Assembly: GCF_910579375.1 (NCBI RefSeq)
Contig: NZ_CAJTUJ010000072.1
Span: 1-8,884 of the forward strand
Source of the DNA: an uncultured Rikenella sp.
GTDB lineage: Bacteria; Bacteroidota; Bacteroidia; Bacteroidales; Rikenellaceae
Direction of reading: 5' to 3'
Length of the DNA stretch: 8,884 bases
The translations under genes were made by a program, and so were the position numbers. Positions within the stretch are counted from its first letter, which is position 1. Every line of letters begins with the position of its first letter. This document shows, piece after piece, positions 1 through 6,900 of this stretch. Below the pieces are notes generated by a model that was given only the letters and a program-made list of their open reading frames with translations, made no database searches and had not been told where the DNA came from.

Positions 1-15
1 CGTCCGCGCGCTGGC

Positions 16-58
16 GGAAATCTTATTCAAACGCGCATCACGCGTTTGAATGATTTCC
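16..58. repeat. Long two-part inverted repeat (hairpin)
   Basis: Outer arms 16-22 and 52-58 (7 bases) and inner arms 25-35 and 41-51 (11 bases) are perfect reverse complements. They are separated by a two-base bulge (23-24), and the loop is CATCA (36-40). That gives 18 base pairs in 43 bases. No T-run follows on either strand, so it is not an ordinary intrinsic terminator. It could be a protein-binding palindrome, an RNA structure or a dispersed repeat end. Confidence 0.7.
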
Positions 59-102
59 TTTTCCAGCAGTCGCGCGCGGTTTAGTTTGAGGGTACTGCGC
101 TC

Positions 103-166
103 GGGCCGCGCGGGCCCCACGTCCCGTGGACGGGCGAAACTGCGTTTCGCTATGGCCGCCTTGGCC
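103..166. repeat. Run of four adjacent short inverted repeats
   Basis: Four perfect short palindromes follow one another: arms 103-107/113-117 with loop GCGCG; 117-121/125-129 with loop TCC; GCGAAAC at 134-140 with GTTTCGC at 144-150 and loop TGC; and GGCC at 154-157 with GGCC at 163-166. The spacing is tight and the first two share one base. This resembles a structured RNA or a REP/BIME-like intergenic repeat, but the sequence alone does not decide between them. Confidence 0.5.
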
Positions 167-228
167 CAAATCTCTGGCCGCGGGCAAGTGGGGCGATCGA
201 CAGCTTCAACAAATTGTTATCCGCCAAC

Positions 229-1296
229 TTACTCCTCGGCCCGTTCCCCCAACCGAGCCTCCAGCGCCTTGAGCTGCCGCGACAGCTCGGCCACCTGCTT
301 CCGAAGCTCCGGCAACTGCTTGACCGAAGCCTGAATACGATGCCCCTCCAATCCCGGATAGGCCGGAGAACCGAATACCGTCACTCCCGGAGTCAGAATA
401 TTGTTCGGAATCCCCGACTGAGAACCGATCTTCACCCCGTCCGCAATCGCGATATGCCCGACAACCCCCACCTGTCCGCCCATCATCACATTCCGCCCCA
501 CCTTCGTAGAACCCGCAATACCCACCTGAGCCGCCATCACCGTATTTTCGCCGATCACCACATTGTGCGCGATCTGGATCAGGTTGTCGAGCTTCGCCCC
601 CCGCTTGATCCGCGTGGAACCCATCGTCGCCCGGTCGATCGCACAATTCGAACCGATCTCCACCCCATCCTCGATCACGACATTACCGATCTGCGGAATC
701 TTCTGGAACGAGCCGTCGTCGGTCGGCGCGAAACCGAACCCGTCGCCGCCGATCACCGTCCCGCCATGCACAATCACATCGTCACCGAGCTCGCAAGCCT
801 CGTAGACCTTGACCCCCGGATAGAGAATCGTCCGTTCGCCCACCCGAACGCCGTCGCCCACATAGACCTGCGGCCAAATCTGCGCCCCCGCCTTCACCAC
901 CGCCCCTTCGCCGATCACGGCATACTCGCCGACATAAACCCCCTCGCCCACCGTCGCGGTCGAATGAATGGAGGCCAACGGACTAATCCCCGTCTTCTTC
1001 GGTTTGTTCGCCACATACAGGTCGAGCAACGAAGCGAACGCTTTATACGCATTCTCGACCCGCACCAGCGTCAATCCCTCCGGCAGCGCCTCGCGAACGA
1101 TCAGGTCGGCATTCACGATCGCAATCGTCGCCCCCGTCTGATAGAGGAACTCCTCGTATTTCGGATTAGAAAGAAAAACCAGGTCGCCGGCCTTAGCCTC
1201 CTCGATCTTGGCCACCGAACCGACCGCAGCCTGCCCGTTGCCTTCGACCGTGCCGCCGAGAAATCCGGCGATCATCTCTGCTGTAAACTGCATCAT
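229..1296 (-). CDS. lpxD: UDP-3-O-(3-hydroxyacyl)glucosamine N-acyltransferase LpxD
   Basis: LpxD transfers a 3-hydroxyacyl chain from acyl carrier protein to the 2-amino group of UDP-3-O-acyl-glucosamine, an early cytoplasmic step of lipid A synthesis. The 355-residue product is of normal family length. Residues 1-100 form the LpxD N-terminal domain. Residues about 105-315 are a left-handed beta-helix of hexapeptide repeats (for example VGEGVYVGEYAVIGEGAVV). The catalytic histidine is H244 in QIAHNV, and the conserved GGDGFGF motif is at 183-189. The C-terminal tail, about 322-355, is a charged helix with a heptad pattern, as expected for the trimer's C-terminal helix. Two ATG codons are adjacent (1296 and 1293) and either could be used; no clear Shine-Dalgarno separates them. 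The gene begins 30 bases after the tlpA-like stop, so cotranscription is likely. Confidence 0.95.
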   Translation of the reverse strand: MMQFTAEMIAGFLGGTVEGNGQAAVGSVAKIEEAKAGDLVFLSNPKYEEFLYQTGATIAIVNADLIVREALPEGLTLVRVENAYKAFASLLDLYVANKPKKTGISPLASIHSTATVGEGVYVGEYAVIGEGAVVKAGAQIWPQVYVGDGVRVGERTILYPGVKVYEACELGDDVIVHGGTVIGGDGFGFAPTDDGSFQKIPQIGNVVIEDGVEIGSNCAIDRATMGSTRIKRGAKLDNLIQIAHNVVIGENTVMAAQVGIAGSTKVGRNVMMGGQVGVVGHIAIADGVKIGSQSGIPNNILTPGVTVFGSPAYPGLEGHRIQASVKQLPELRKQVAELSRQLKALEARLGERAEE

Positions 1297-1326
1297 CGAA
1301 TCTGATTTAGAGATATGTGTAAATTC

Positions 1327-2514
1327 CTACCGCGCAGCCCGCACCAACGAATCGAGACAGGTGTAGAAAGCCGGATCCTCGCCCGTAAAGCGCCGCACCG
1401 TGCTGCCGTCCGGCGCCAGAATGATCTTGGTCGGGAAAGCCTCGATTCCGTACCGCACCGGAATGTCATCTCCTTCGGCCCGCACATGGATCCACGGCAG
1501 CCCGTGTTTTTCAACTCCCTTTTTCCAAGCCTCCTCCGTATCGCCGCAATCGATGCCGACGAACTCCACCTGCCGACCGTTCCCCAGCTCGGCGTAGGCT
1601 TTCTTCATCTCCGGCATCCCCTTGATACACCAACTGCACCAGGTTCCCCAAAAGTCGAGGACAATATACCTACCCTCCTTATTGAACAGCGACGAGAGGG
1701 TGAAATCCTTTCCGTCCAACCCCGGCAAGGTGAAGTCCGGCGCCACCCCGCCTCCAGCCATCGCCGTGCGGGCCTCTTCGGCGGCAAAAACCTTGGCGAT
1801 CTCTTCGTTTTGCAGGTCAAGCCACGCTTTGAAGGGGCCGTTTTTCACCAAATCGTCGAGCCCGCGATACAAGCTGTCGACCAGATACGGATCGCTGATG
1901 GTCGTCAGGTAATAGGCCGAAAGCTGGGCCGACGGATTCTCTGCGATATAGTCGGTCTTGAGGCTGGAAATGGAATCGGCCAAAACCTGCATCTGCATCT
2001 GCAACGAGTCGGCCACTCCGCTCCCCGGCTGCACGAACGAAGCGGTCATGCCGAGCATCCCGAGCTGCATTTCGAGCGGTTCGATCACCTTCTGCCGTTC
2101 GAGCCACTCCTCCTGCACCGGCGATCCGGTCAGGGTATAGTCGATGGTCTGATGTTCCGGTTCGTATTTCCCTTCGACGCGCATGTCGTTCTCGCCGGGC
2201 AGCAGAAAGAGTTGAATGGTCTGCCTCGGCCCGTCGCCGCGATAGCCGCGCGGGGCGAGAATCATGCGATAGAGCTGCTCGTCATCCGGCGTCGTCACAC
2301 GGAATTCGACGCTCTTCCCGTCGTCGCTTTTCTGCCCGCCGATCATCCGCTGCACCATCGGCTGCCGGTCGCGAATCGTCGCCGGGGTCATATAGGCGCA
2401 GATCAGGCTGTCTTCCTGCAATCCTTCGATGCGAACGGTGAGGCGTTCCTTTTCGTTATTACGGCATCCAAAGGTCAGCAGAAGGAGGCCGAGAAGCAAA
2501 AATCTATTTTTCAT
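1327..2514 (-). CDS. TlpA-like thioredoxin-fold lipoprotein with DUF4369-type N-terminus
   Basis: This is a predicted extracytoplasmic thiol:disulfide oxidoreductase of the TlpA/ResA/AhpC-TSA type, anchored by lipid. With the ATG at 2514 it has 395 residues; the upstream GTG at 2520 adds only two residues ahead of the signal. The start reads MKNRFLLLGLLLLTFGC: a short hydrophobic signal and a lipobox-like TFGC, giving lipidated Cys17. Residues about 20-130 resemble the DUF4369 domain often paired with thioredoxin domains in Bacteroidota. Residues about 130-245 are helical linker. From about 256 (APDFTLPGLDGK) the thioredoxin fold follows, with active site WCSWC (C293, C296), where Trp-Cys-Ser-Trp-Cys differs from the common WCxPC, and the cis-proline in AFPTK (P361). 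The gene sits 60 bases after an outer-membrane barrel gene and 30 before lpxD. The physiological substrate cannot be inferred. Confidence 0.9.
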   Translation of the reverse strand: MKNRFLLLGLLLLTFGCRNNEKERLTVRIEGLQEDSLICAYMTPATIRDRQPMVQRMIGGQKSDDGKSVEFRVTTPDDEQLYRMILAPRGYRGDGPRQTIQLFLLPGENDMRVEGKYEPEHQTIDYTLTGSPVQEEWLERQKVIEPLEMQLGMLGMTASFVQPGSGVADSLQMQMQVLADSISSLKTDYIAENPSAQLSAYYLTTISDPYLVDSLYRGLDDLVKNGPFKAWLDLQNEEIAKVFAAEEARTAMAGGGVAPDFTLPGLDGKDFTLSSLFNKEGRYIVLDFWGTWCSWCIKGMPEMKKAYAELGNGRQVEFVGIDCGDTEEAWKKGVEKHGLPWIHVRAEGDDIPVRYGIEAFPTKIILAPDGSTVRRFTGEDPAFYTCLDSLVRAAR

Positions 2515-2545
2515 TATCACTGGTTTTCAAATGGATACAAAAGAA

Positions 2546-2564
2546 CTCCGAGGCATCGCCGGAG
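2546..2564 (-). terminator. Weak hairpin between barrel and tlpA-like genes
   Basis: Arms 2546-2550 and 2560-2564 pair perfectly (5 bp) around a 9-base loop, and on the minus strand a T-rich stretch TTCTTTTG follows. It lies just after the barrel-protein stop. It might cause partial termination or mark a processing site, but the stem is short. Confidence 0.3.
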
Positions 2565-2574
2565 AGAGGGGAAG

Positions 2575-3195
2575 TTAGAAGCGCAAACCGAGATTCACCG
2601 AGAGCACGCTGCTCTTGGCATGATCTTTCTTGTTTTCGCTGACCCGGATGGTGGAAATATCATACCGCACTCCGAGATCGAACCACCGGCGGAACTGGTA
2701 GTTGATCCCTACCGGAATCGTCAGGTCGAAGCTTTTGCAATCGTCCATCAGGCTCCGGGTATGGGTCGTCGTTTCGGTCACATTGCCATTCACGTCATGC
2801 GAGTTGCTGTTCCATTTCTGCTGGGCCTTGACGAGCCAGTTGAAAGCCACTCCGGCCTCAAGATTGAGCCCGCCGATGAGGTAAACTTTGGCCATCACCG
2901 GAATCTTCACATAGTTGTAGGAGTAGATATCCTGCTGGTCGTTATCGACTTTGCTTCCTTGCAGCGAATACAAGGCTTCGGCCTGCAATCCGATGAGGTC
3001 GTTGATCTTATAGCCGGCCATAAGTCCGAAGCTCCCCCGAATCCGGGCTTTGGAATAAGTGGTTTTGGTCATCGAACTGACGTTCATCCCGACACGGGGG
3101 CCCCAATAAAAATCCTGTGCCGAAGCACTATGGTTCAACCCGAGGCCAAAGATCGCCATGAAAAGGATTTGCACGAATCGTTTTTTGGTCTGCAT
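2575..3195 (-). CDS. Small outer-membrane beta-barrel protein (PF13568 type)
   Basis: The product is a predicted 206-residue outer-membrane barrel of the OMP_b-brl_2/porin-like group common in Bacteroidota. An N-terminal signal peptide, MQTKKRFVQILFMAIFGLGL, runs on to NHSASA with likely cleavage after A26 before QDFYWG. Alternating hydrophobic/polar strands include GPRVGMNVSSM, SFGLMAGYKIND, GLQAEALYSLQG, NYVKIPVMAKVYL, NLEAGVAFNWLV, DLTIPVGINYQF, FDLGVRYDIS and VLSVNLGLRF, compatible with about eight strands. It ends in phenylalanine, the usual barrel C-terminal residue. I chose ATG at 3195 because an upstream in-frame TTG (3204) would add only three residues before the signal. Its role (transport, adhesion or structure) cannot be read from sequence. 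It heads the likely barrel-tlpA-lpxD transcription unit, with a promoter box about 100 bases upstream. Confidence 0.9.
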   Translation of the reverse strand: MQTKKRFVQILFMAIFGLGLNHSASAQDFYWGPRVGMNVSSMTKTTYSKARIRGSFGLMAGYKINDLIGLQAEALYSLQGSKVDNDQQDIYSYNYVKIPVMAKVYLIGGLNLEAGVAFNWLVKAQQKWNSNSHDVNGNVTETTTHTRSLMDDCKSFDLTIPVGINYQFRRWFDLGVRYDISTIRVSENKKDHAKSSVLSVNLGLRF

Positions 3196-3297
3196 CGCTT
3201 TCAAAATCTATATGTGTGGTTTGAGTGAATCGGTCGGTTCGCCGGGCTGTCGTCCTCGTGTCGGAGGAGCGGAGGCGAAGCCAACCGTTTTAACTGC

Positions 3298-3305
3298 CAA
3301 AGATA
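3298..3305 (-). promoter_or_regulatory. Bacteroidota -7 box upstream of the barrel gene
   Basis: On the minus strand this reads TATCTTTG, an exact match to the Bacteroidota -7 consensus TAnnTTTG. It lies about 100 bases before the barrel-protein ATG, giving a plausible 5' leader of about 90 bases. No clear TTTG -33 element is seen at the expected 19-21-base spacing; an A-rich tract (TGAAAAATAAATG) lies directly upstream. Confidence 0.5.
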
Positions 3306-3403
3306 AGCATTTATTTTTCAGTTGCTTCGGAATGGGGATTTTTTCAGGCTTTGGCGGTTTGTGTTTCTGTCTTGGCTTCGTGGGATTTCAACCGGCGGTA
3401 CCC

Positions 3404-3597
3404 CGCCCCGGGCTTCCGCAACCACGCCTCGGGCGTACCGGGTGGCGTCGGCGACGAGGGTTCGGTCTGGTCTGCGTCGGTGCCCAACGGTAGCACGTAC
3501 GCCTGGCGTTTGTTGTTCCATGCGACGAACATGAGTCCTTCGAATGCGAGCTATCGCGGCTACGGTTTTCTGTTGCGTTGCCTCTCGGAATAAACGG
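3404..3597 (+). pseudogene. FISUMP / C-type-lectin-like C-terminal fragment, copy 1
   Basis: From 3405 to the TAA at 3591-3593 the plus strand encodes 62 residues starting APGFRNHASG, with WSAS in the middle and ending YRGYGFLLRCLSE. The pattern G[FY]R ... WS[AS]S ... RG.GF..RC.SE is that of the C-terminal end of FISUMP (PF09603) and related DUF1566/C-type-lectin-like domains (family assignment from memory). The rest of the domain and any signal peptide are missing. The frame is open upstream to 3294 but has no ATG, only TTG/GTG codons, and that upstream reading shows no domain pattern. Bases 3404-3419 and 3572-3597 are identical to those of the second copy at 8604-8791. It reads as a gene remnant or a silent cassette and is probably not translated alone. 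Confidence 0.7.
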
Positions 3598-3618
3598 AGG
3601 CGCGTGCTCGCGGGGGCA

Positions 3619-3638
3619 AAGGGCTGGAGTTACCCTAT
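3619..3638 (+). repeat. Degenerate hairpin trailing FISUMP copy 1
   Basis: Arms 3619-3625 and 3632-3638 flank a GGAGTT loop, matching the position and loop of the perfect hairpin 8814-8833 after copy 2 (33 versus 34 bases from stop to loop). Several pairs are lost here, one is a wobble, and the innermost pair is changed from C-G to T-A. It shows that copy similarity continues beyond the coding fragment. Confidence 0.45.
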
Positions 3639-3786
3639 TTGCGTTTTGAGTGCATCCCTAAAAGAATGCTTTGGCCGGGTCTAACCGCATAATCTCAAAC
3701 ACACATTCCTACCCCAAACAATACGCGTCAGATTCAAATCTTAACCCGACCGCATCACAACAAGAGCATCCCCCTAAGTACACAAA

Positions 3787-3829
3787 AAGTAGCAGGGTTT
3801 CTTGCCTGAGGCAAGAAACCCTGCTACTT
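3787..3829 (-). terminator. Strong intrinsic terminator of nifJ
   Basis: Twenty-base arms (3787-3806 and 3810-3829) are perfect reverse complements around a three-base TGA loop. Read on the minus strand the stem is followed directly by TTTTTGTG, a canonical intrinsic terminator. It lies 120 bases past the nifJ stop codon and insulates nifJ from the barrel-tlpA-lpxD group. Confidence 0.9.
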
Positions 3830-3863
3830 CACTAACTCGCTGTGTGCTTCCGAACAACTCCCA

Positions 3864-3880
3864 AATGCCGCACCGGCATT
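3864..3880 (-). repeat. Hairpin in the nifJ 3' untranslated region
   Basis: AATGCCG (3864-3870) and CGGCATT (3874-3880) pair perfectly around CAC. No T-run follows, so it is more likely an mRNA 3' stabilising structure than a terminator. A weaker palindrome with arms ATGAC/GTCAT lies nearby at 3922-3938. Confidence 0.5.
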
Positions 3881-3949
3881 CAAGAAGATTCGAATCACAC
3901 AACCGTCTAAGCATTGTTACCAATGACTTAGCACGTCATACGATTACGC

Positions 3950-6900
3950 CTACTTCGCCGCCCCTACTTCCGCCGCAGCAGCTTCGGTCGCCTCCGCAGC
4001 CGCGTCGTAGTGCATCGCCGCATAACGCTTGTAGCTGTTATACCGCCACTTAGCATTCTCTTCCGAAGCCGCAAAAAGTTCCTGTGCTTCCTGCGGGAAA
4101 GCTTTCAAGAGCGAAGTGTAACGCACCTCCTGATGGATAAATTCCTGGAACTTAGACCAATCCGGTTCTTTGGAATCGAGGGTGAACGGATTTTTCCCTT
4201 CCTGTTCCAACAGCGGATTGAAACGCCACAGGTGCCAGTAACCGCATTCCACCGCCCGTTTCTCGGTCAGCTGCGAAACGCCCATCCCGTTCTTGTTCCC
4301 GTGGTTGATACACGGCGCATAGGCGATAATCAGCGACGGCCCCGGGAATGCTTCCGCCTCCTTGAGCGCCTGGAAATACTGGCTGTGATTAGCTCCCATA
4401 GCGACCTGAGCCACATAAACATAGCCGTAGGTCATCACCATCGCGCCCAAGTCCTTTTTGCGAATCCGTTTACCGGACGAAGCGAACTTGGCCACCGCCC
4501 CGACCGGCGTAGCTTTGGAAGACTGGCCCCCCGTATTGGAGTAGACCTCGGTATCGATCACCAGCACGTTCACGTCCTCGCCCGAAGCCAGCACGTGATC
4601 CAACCCGCCGTATCCGATATCGTACGCCCAACCGTCGCCGCCGAAGATCCACTGCGATTTCTTGATCAGGTACTGCTTCAGTTCCTTGATCTGCCGGCAG
4701 TAGTCGCACCCGCAAGCCTCAACGAGCGGCAGGAGTTTGTTGGTCGCTTCCACGGAAGCCGCCGAACTGTCCTTGCCGTCGATCCACGCCTGCATAGCCG
4801 CCTTGAGTTCTGCCGAGCAATCCGCGCAGTTGGCAATCGCGTCGGTCATAATCTGTTTCAGCCGGTCGCGCATCTTTTCGACGCCGATGTGCATCCCGAG
4901 ACCGAATTCGGCGTTGTCTTCGAAGAGCGAGTTGGCCCAAGCCGGCCCGTGTCCCGAAACCTGATCCGGGCAGTACGGCGTCGAAGGCGCGGAACCGCCG
5001 TAAATCGACGAACAACCCGTCGCATTGGCCACCATCATCCGCTCGCCGAAGAGCTGGGTGATCGATTTGATATACGGCGTCTCGCCACACCCGGCGCAAG
5101 CCCCCGAGAATTCGAAGAGCGGCTGGGTGAATTGCAGGTTTTTCACATTCTGGGTCTTGTCCACCGCCGTAGACTTGTAGCCCACCTTGCCGTGCAAGTA
5201 CTCCCAGCGCGGTTCTTCCGCCGGCAGCAGCGCTTCCATCGGCTCCATCACCAGCGCCTTGCCTTTCGGTGCCGGACATACGTTGGCACAGTTGCCGCAA
5301 CCGGTACAGTCGAGCGGCGAAACCTGAATCTTGAATTTGTACTCTTTGAGCGCCCCGTTCCCCTGGATGAACGGCGTCCCTTCCGGCGCAGCCGCCGCCT
5401 CGGCTTCCGTCAACAGGAACGGCCGAATGGCTGCGTGAGGACAAACATAGGCACACTGGTTACACTGGATACAGTTTTCGGGTTTCCAAGCCGGAATAGC
5501 AGCTGCAATCCCCCGCTTTTCATATGCCGCCGTACCTGCTTCCCAAGTCCCGTCTTCCCGTCCGGTGAATGCCGATACCGGCAGATCGTCCCCCGCCAAA
5601 GCATTGATCGGGTCGACAATTTTCGAGATAAATTCCGGACGCGACGGGTCGGCAGCCTTCGCCGTAACGGTAATCGAAGCCCACTCTGCCGGCACTTCGA
5701 CCTTCACCACATTCTTCCCCCCCGCATCGACCGCAGCGTAGTTCTTGTTCACCACATCCTCGCCCTTCTTCCCATACGATTTGTAGATGGCTTTCTTCAT
5801 CTCTTCCACCGCCTGGTCGTACGGAATCACCTCCGAAACCTTGAAGAAGGCGGACTGCATGATCGTATTGGTCCGCGACCCCAGCCCCAGTTCCGACGCG
5901 ATCTTCGTAGCGTTGATGATATAGAAGTTGATATGATGTTCCGCCAGATATTTTTTCATATCGTCCGGCAGGTGTTTCTTGGTGGTCTCTTCATCCCACA
6001 CGGCATTCAGCAGGAACGTCCCCCCGTCTTTCAAACCCTTGAGCAGGTCATACTTGCCCAGGTACGACGGCACGTGGCAGGCCACGAAGTTCGGCGTGGT
6101 CACCAAATAGGTCGACCGAATCGGCCGATCGCCGAAGCGCAAGTGCGAAGAGGTATACCCGCCCGACTTCTTCGAGTCGTACGAGAAGTATGCCTGACAG
6201 TATTTATCCGTCGCCCCGCCGATGATCTTGATGGAGTTCTTGTTCGCCCCCACCGTCCCGTCGGAACCCAGCCCGATGAACCGGGCTTCATAGGTAGAAG
6301 CATCCCCTGCCGCCACTTCCGCACCCACCGGCAGCGATTTGAAGGTCACGTCGTCCACGATCCCGACCGTAAACTGGTTCTTGGGTTCGTTCTGGGCCAG
6401 ATTTTCGTACACGGCGATCATCTGGGCCGGCGTGGTGTCTTTCGACGACAGCCCGTACCGACCACCGATAATCAGCGGTTTCCGATCGGCCGGTATATCC
6501 TTGCGGTTGGCGAACACTTCGACCACGTCCAGATACAACGGATCGCCATTGGCCCCCGGTTCCTTGGTTCGGTCGAGGACGCAGATCCGTTTGGCCGTCT
6601 TCGGCACCGCCTGCAGGAAGTACTTGGCGCTGAACGGCCGGTACAGGTGCACCGACACCAAACCCACCTTCTCTCCCTTCGCGCGGAGCATGTCGATGAC
6701 CTCCTTGATGGTCTCCGTCACACTGCCCATAGCGATCACCACATGGGTCGCCTCCGGATCGCCGTAGTAGTCGAACGGATGGTATTCGCGCCCGGTAATC
6801 TGGCTGATTTTGGCCATATAATCCGCCACCATATCCGGCACGGCGTCGTAGAATTTATTCGCCGCCTCTCTGCTCTGGAAGTAGATGTCCGGATTCTGTG

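Larger units (their letters stand above)
1..228. other. Palindrome-rich region downstream of lpxD, no recognisable gene
   Basis: No known gene is recognisable here. Five short perfect inverted repeats lie within it: a two-part hairpin at 16-58, and 103-117, 117-129, 134-150 and 154-166. On the minus strand one frame is free of stops from 216 to the window edge (72 codons) and reads like protein, including the stretch RARLLEKEIIQTRDARLNK, but it has no ATG. The only GTG is at 120-118 and lacks a convincing ribosome binding site. I do not recognise the product. It may be the edge of an unknown gene, a dispersed repeat, or structured RNA. In many Bacteroidota lpxD is followed by a fused lpxC/fabZ gene and lpxA; neither starts here. 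Confidence 0.5.
3196..3949. other. 754-base intergenic region between nifJ and the barrel gene
   Basis: Contents from left to right: the barrel-gene leader and promoter box (to about 3305); a plus-strand FISUMP-like C-terminal fragment (3404-3593) with a trailing hairpin (3619-3638); a stretch at about 3643-3786 with no gene that is conspicuously poor in G on the plus strand from about 3690; the nifJ terminator (3787-3829); and the nifJ 3' untranslated region (3830-3949), which has a further hairpin at 3864-3880. I see no intact open reading frame with a credible start on either strand. Confidence 0.6.

Noticed and set aside
214..1305. A 363-codon plus-strand frame opposite lpxD
   Set aside because: It is the antisense shadow of a clearly recognisable LpxD, with His/Arg/Pro-rich composition.
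1315..3228. A 637-codon plus-strand open frame opposite the tlpA-like and barrel genes
   Set aside because: It has the same antisense codon-register origin and spans two unrelated real genes and their gap.
3787..3829. Insertion-sequence terminal repeats or a CRISPR-like palindrome
   Set aside because: A single hairpin with a T-run, correctly placed after nifJ, is fully explained as an intrinsic terminator; no transposase or repeat-spacer pattern is present.
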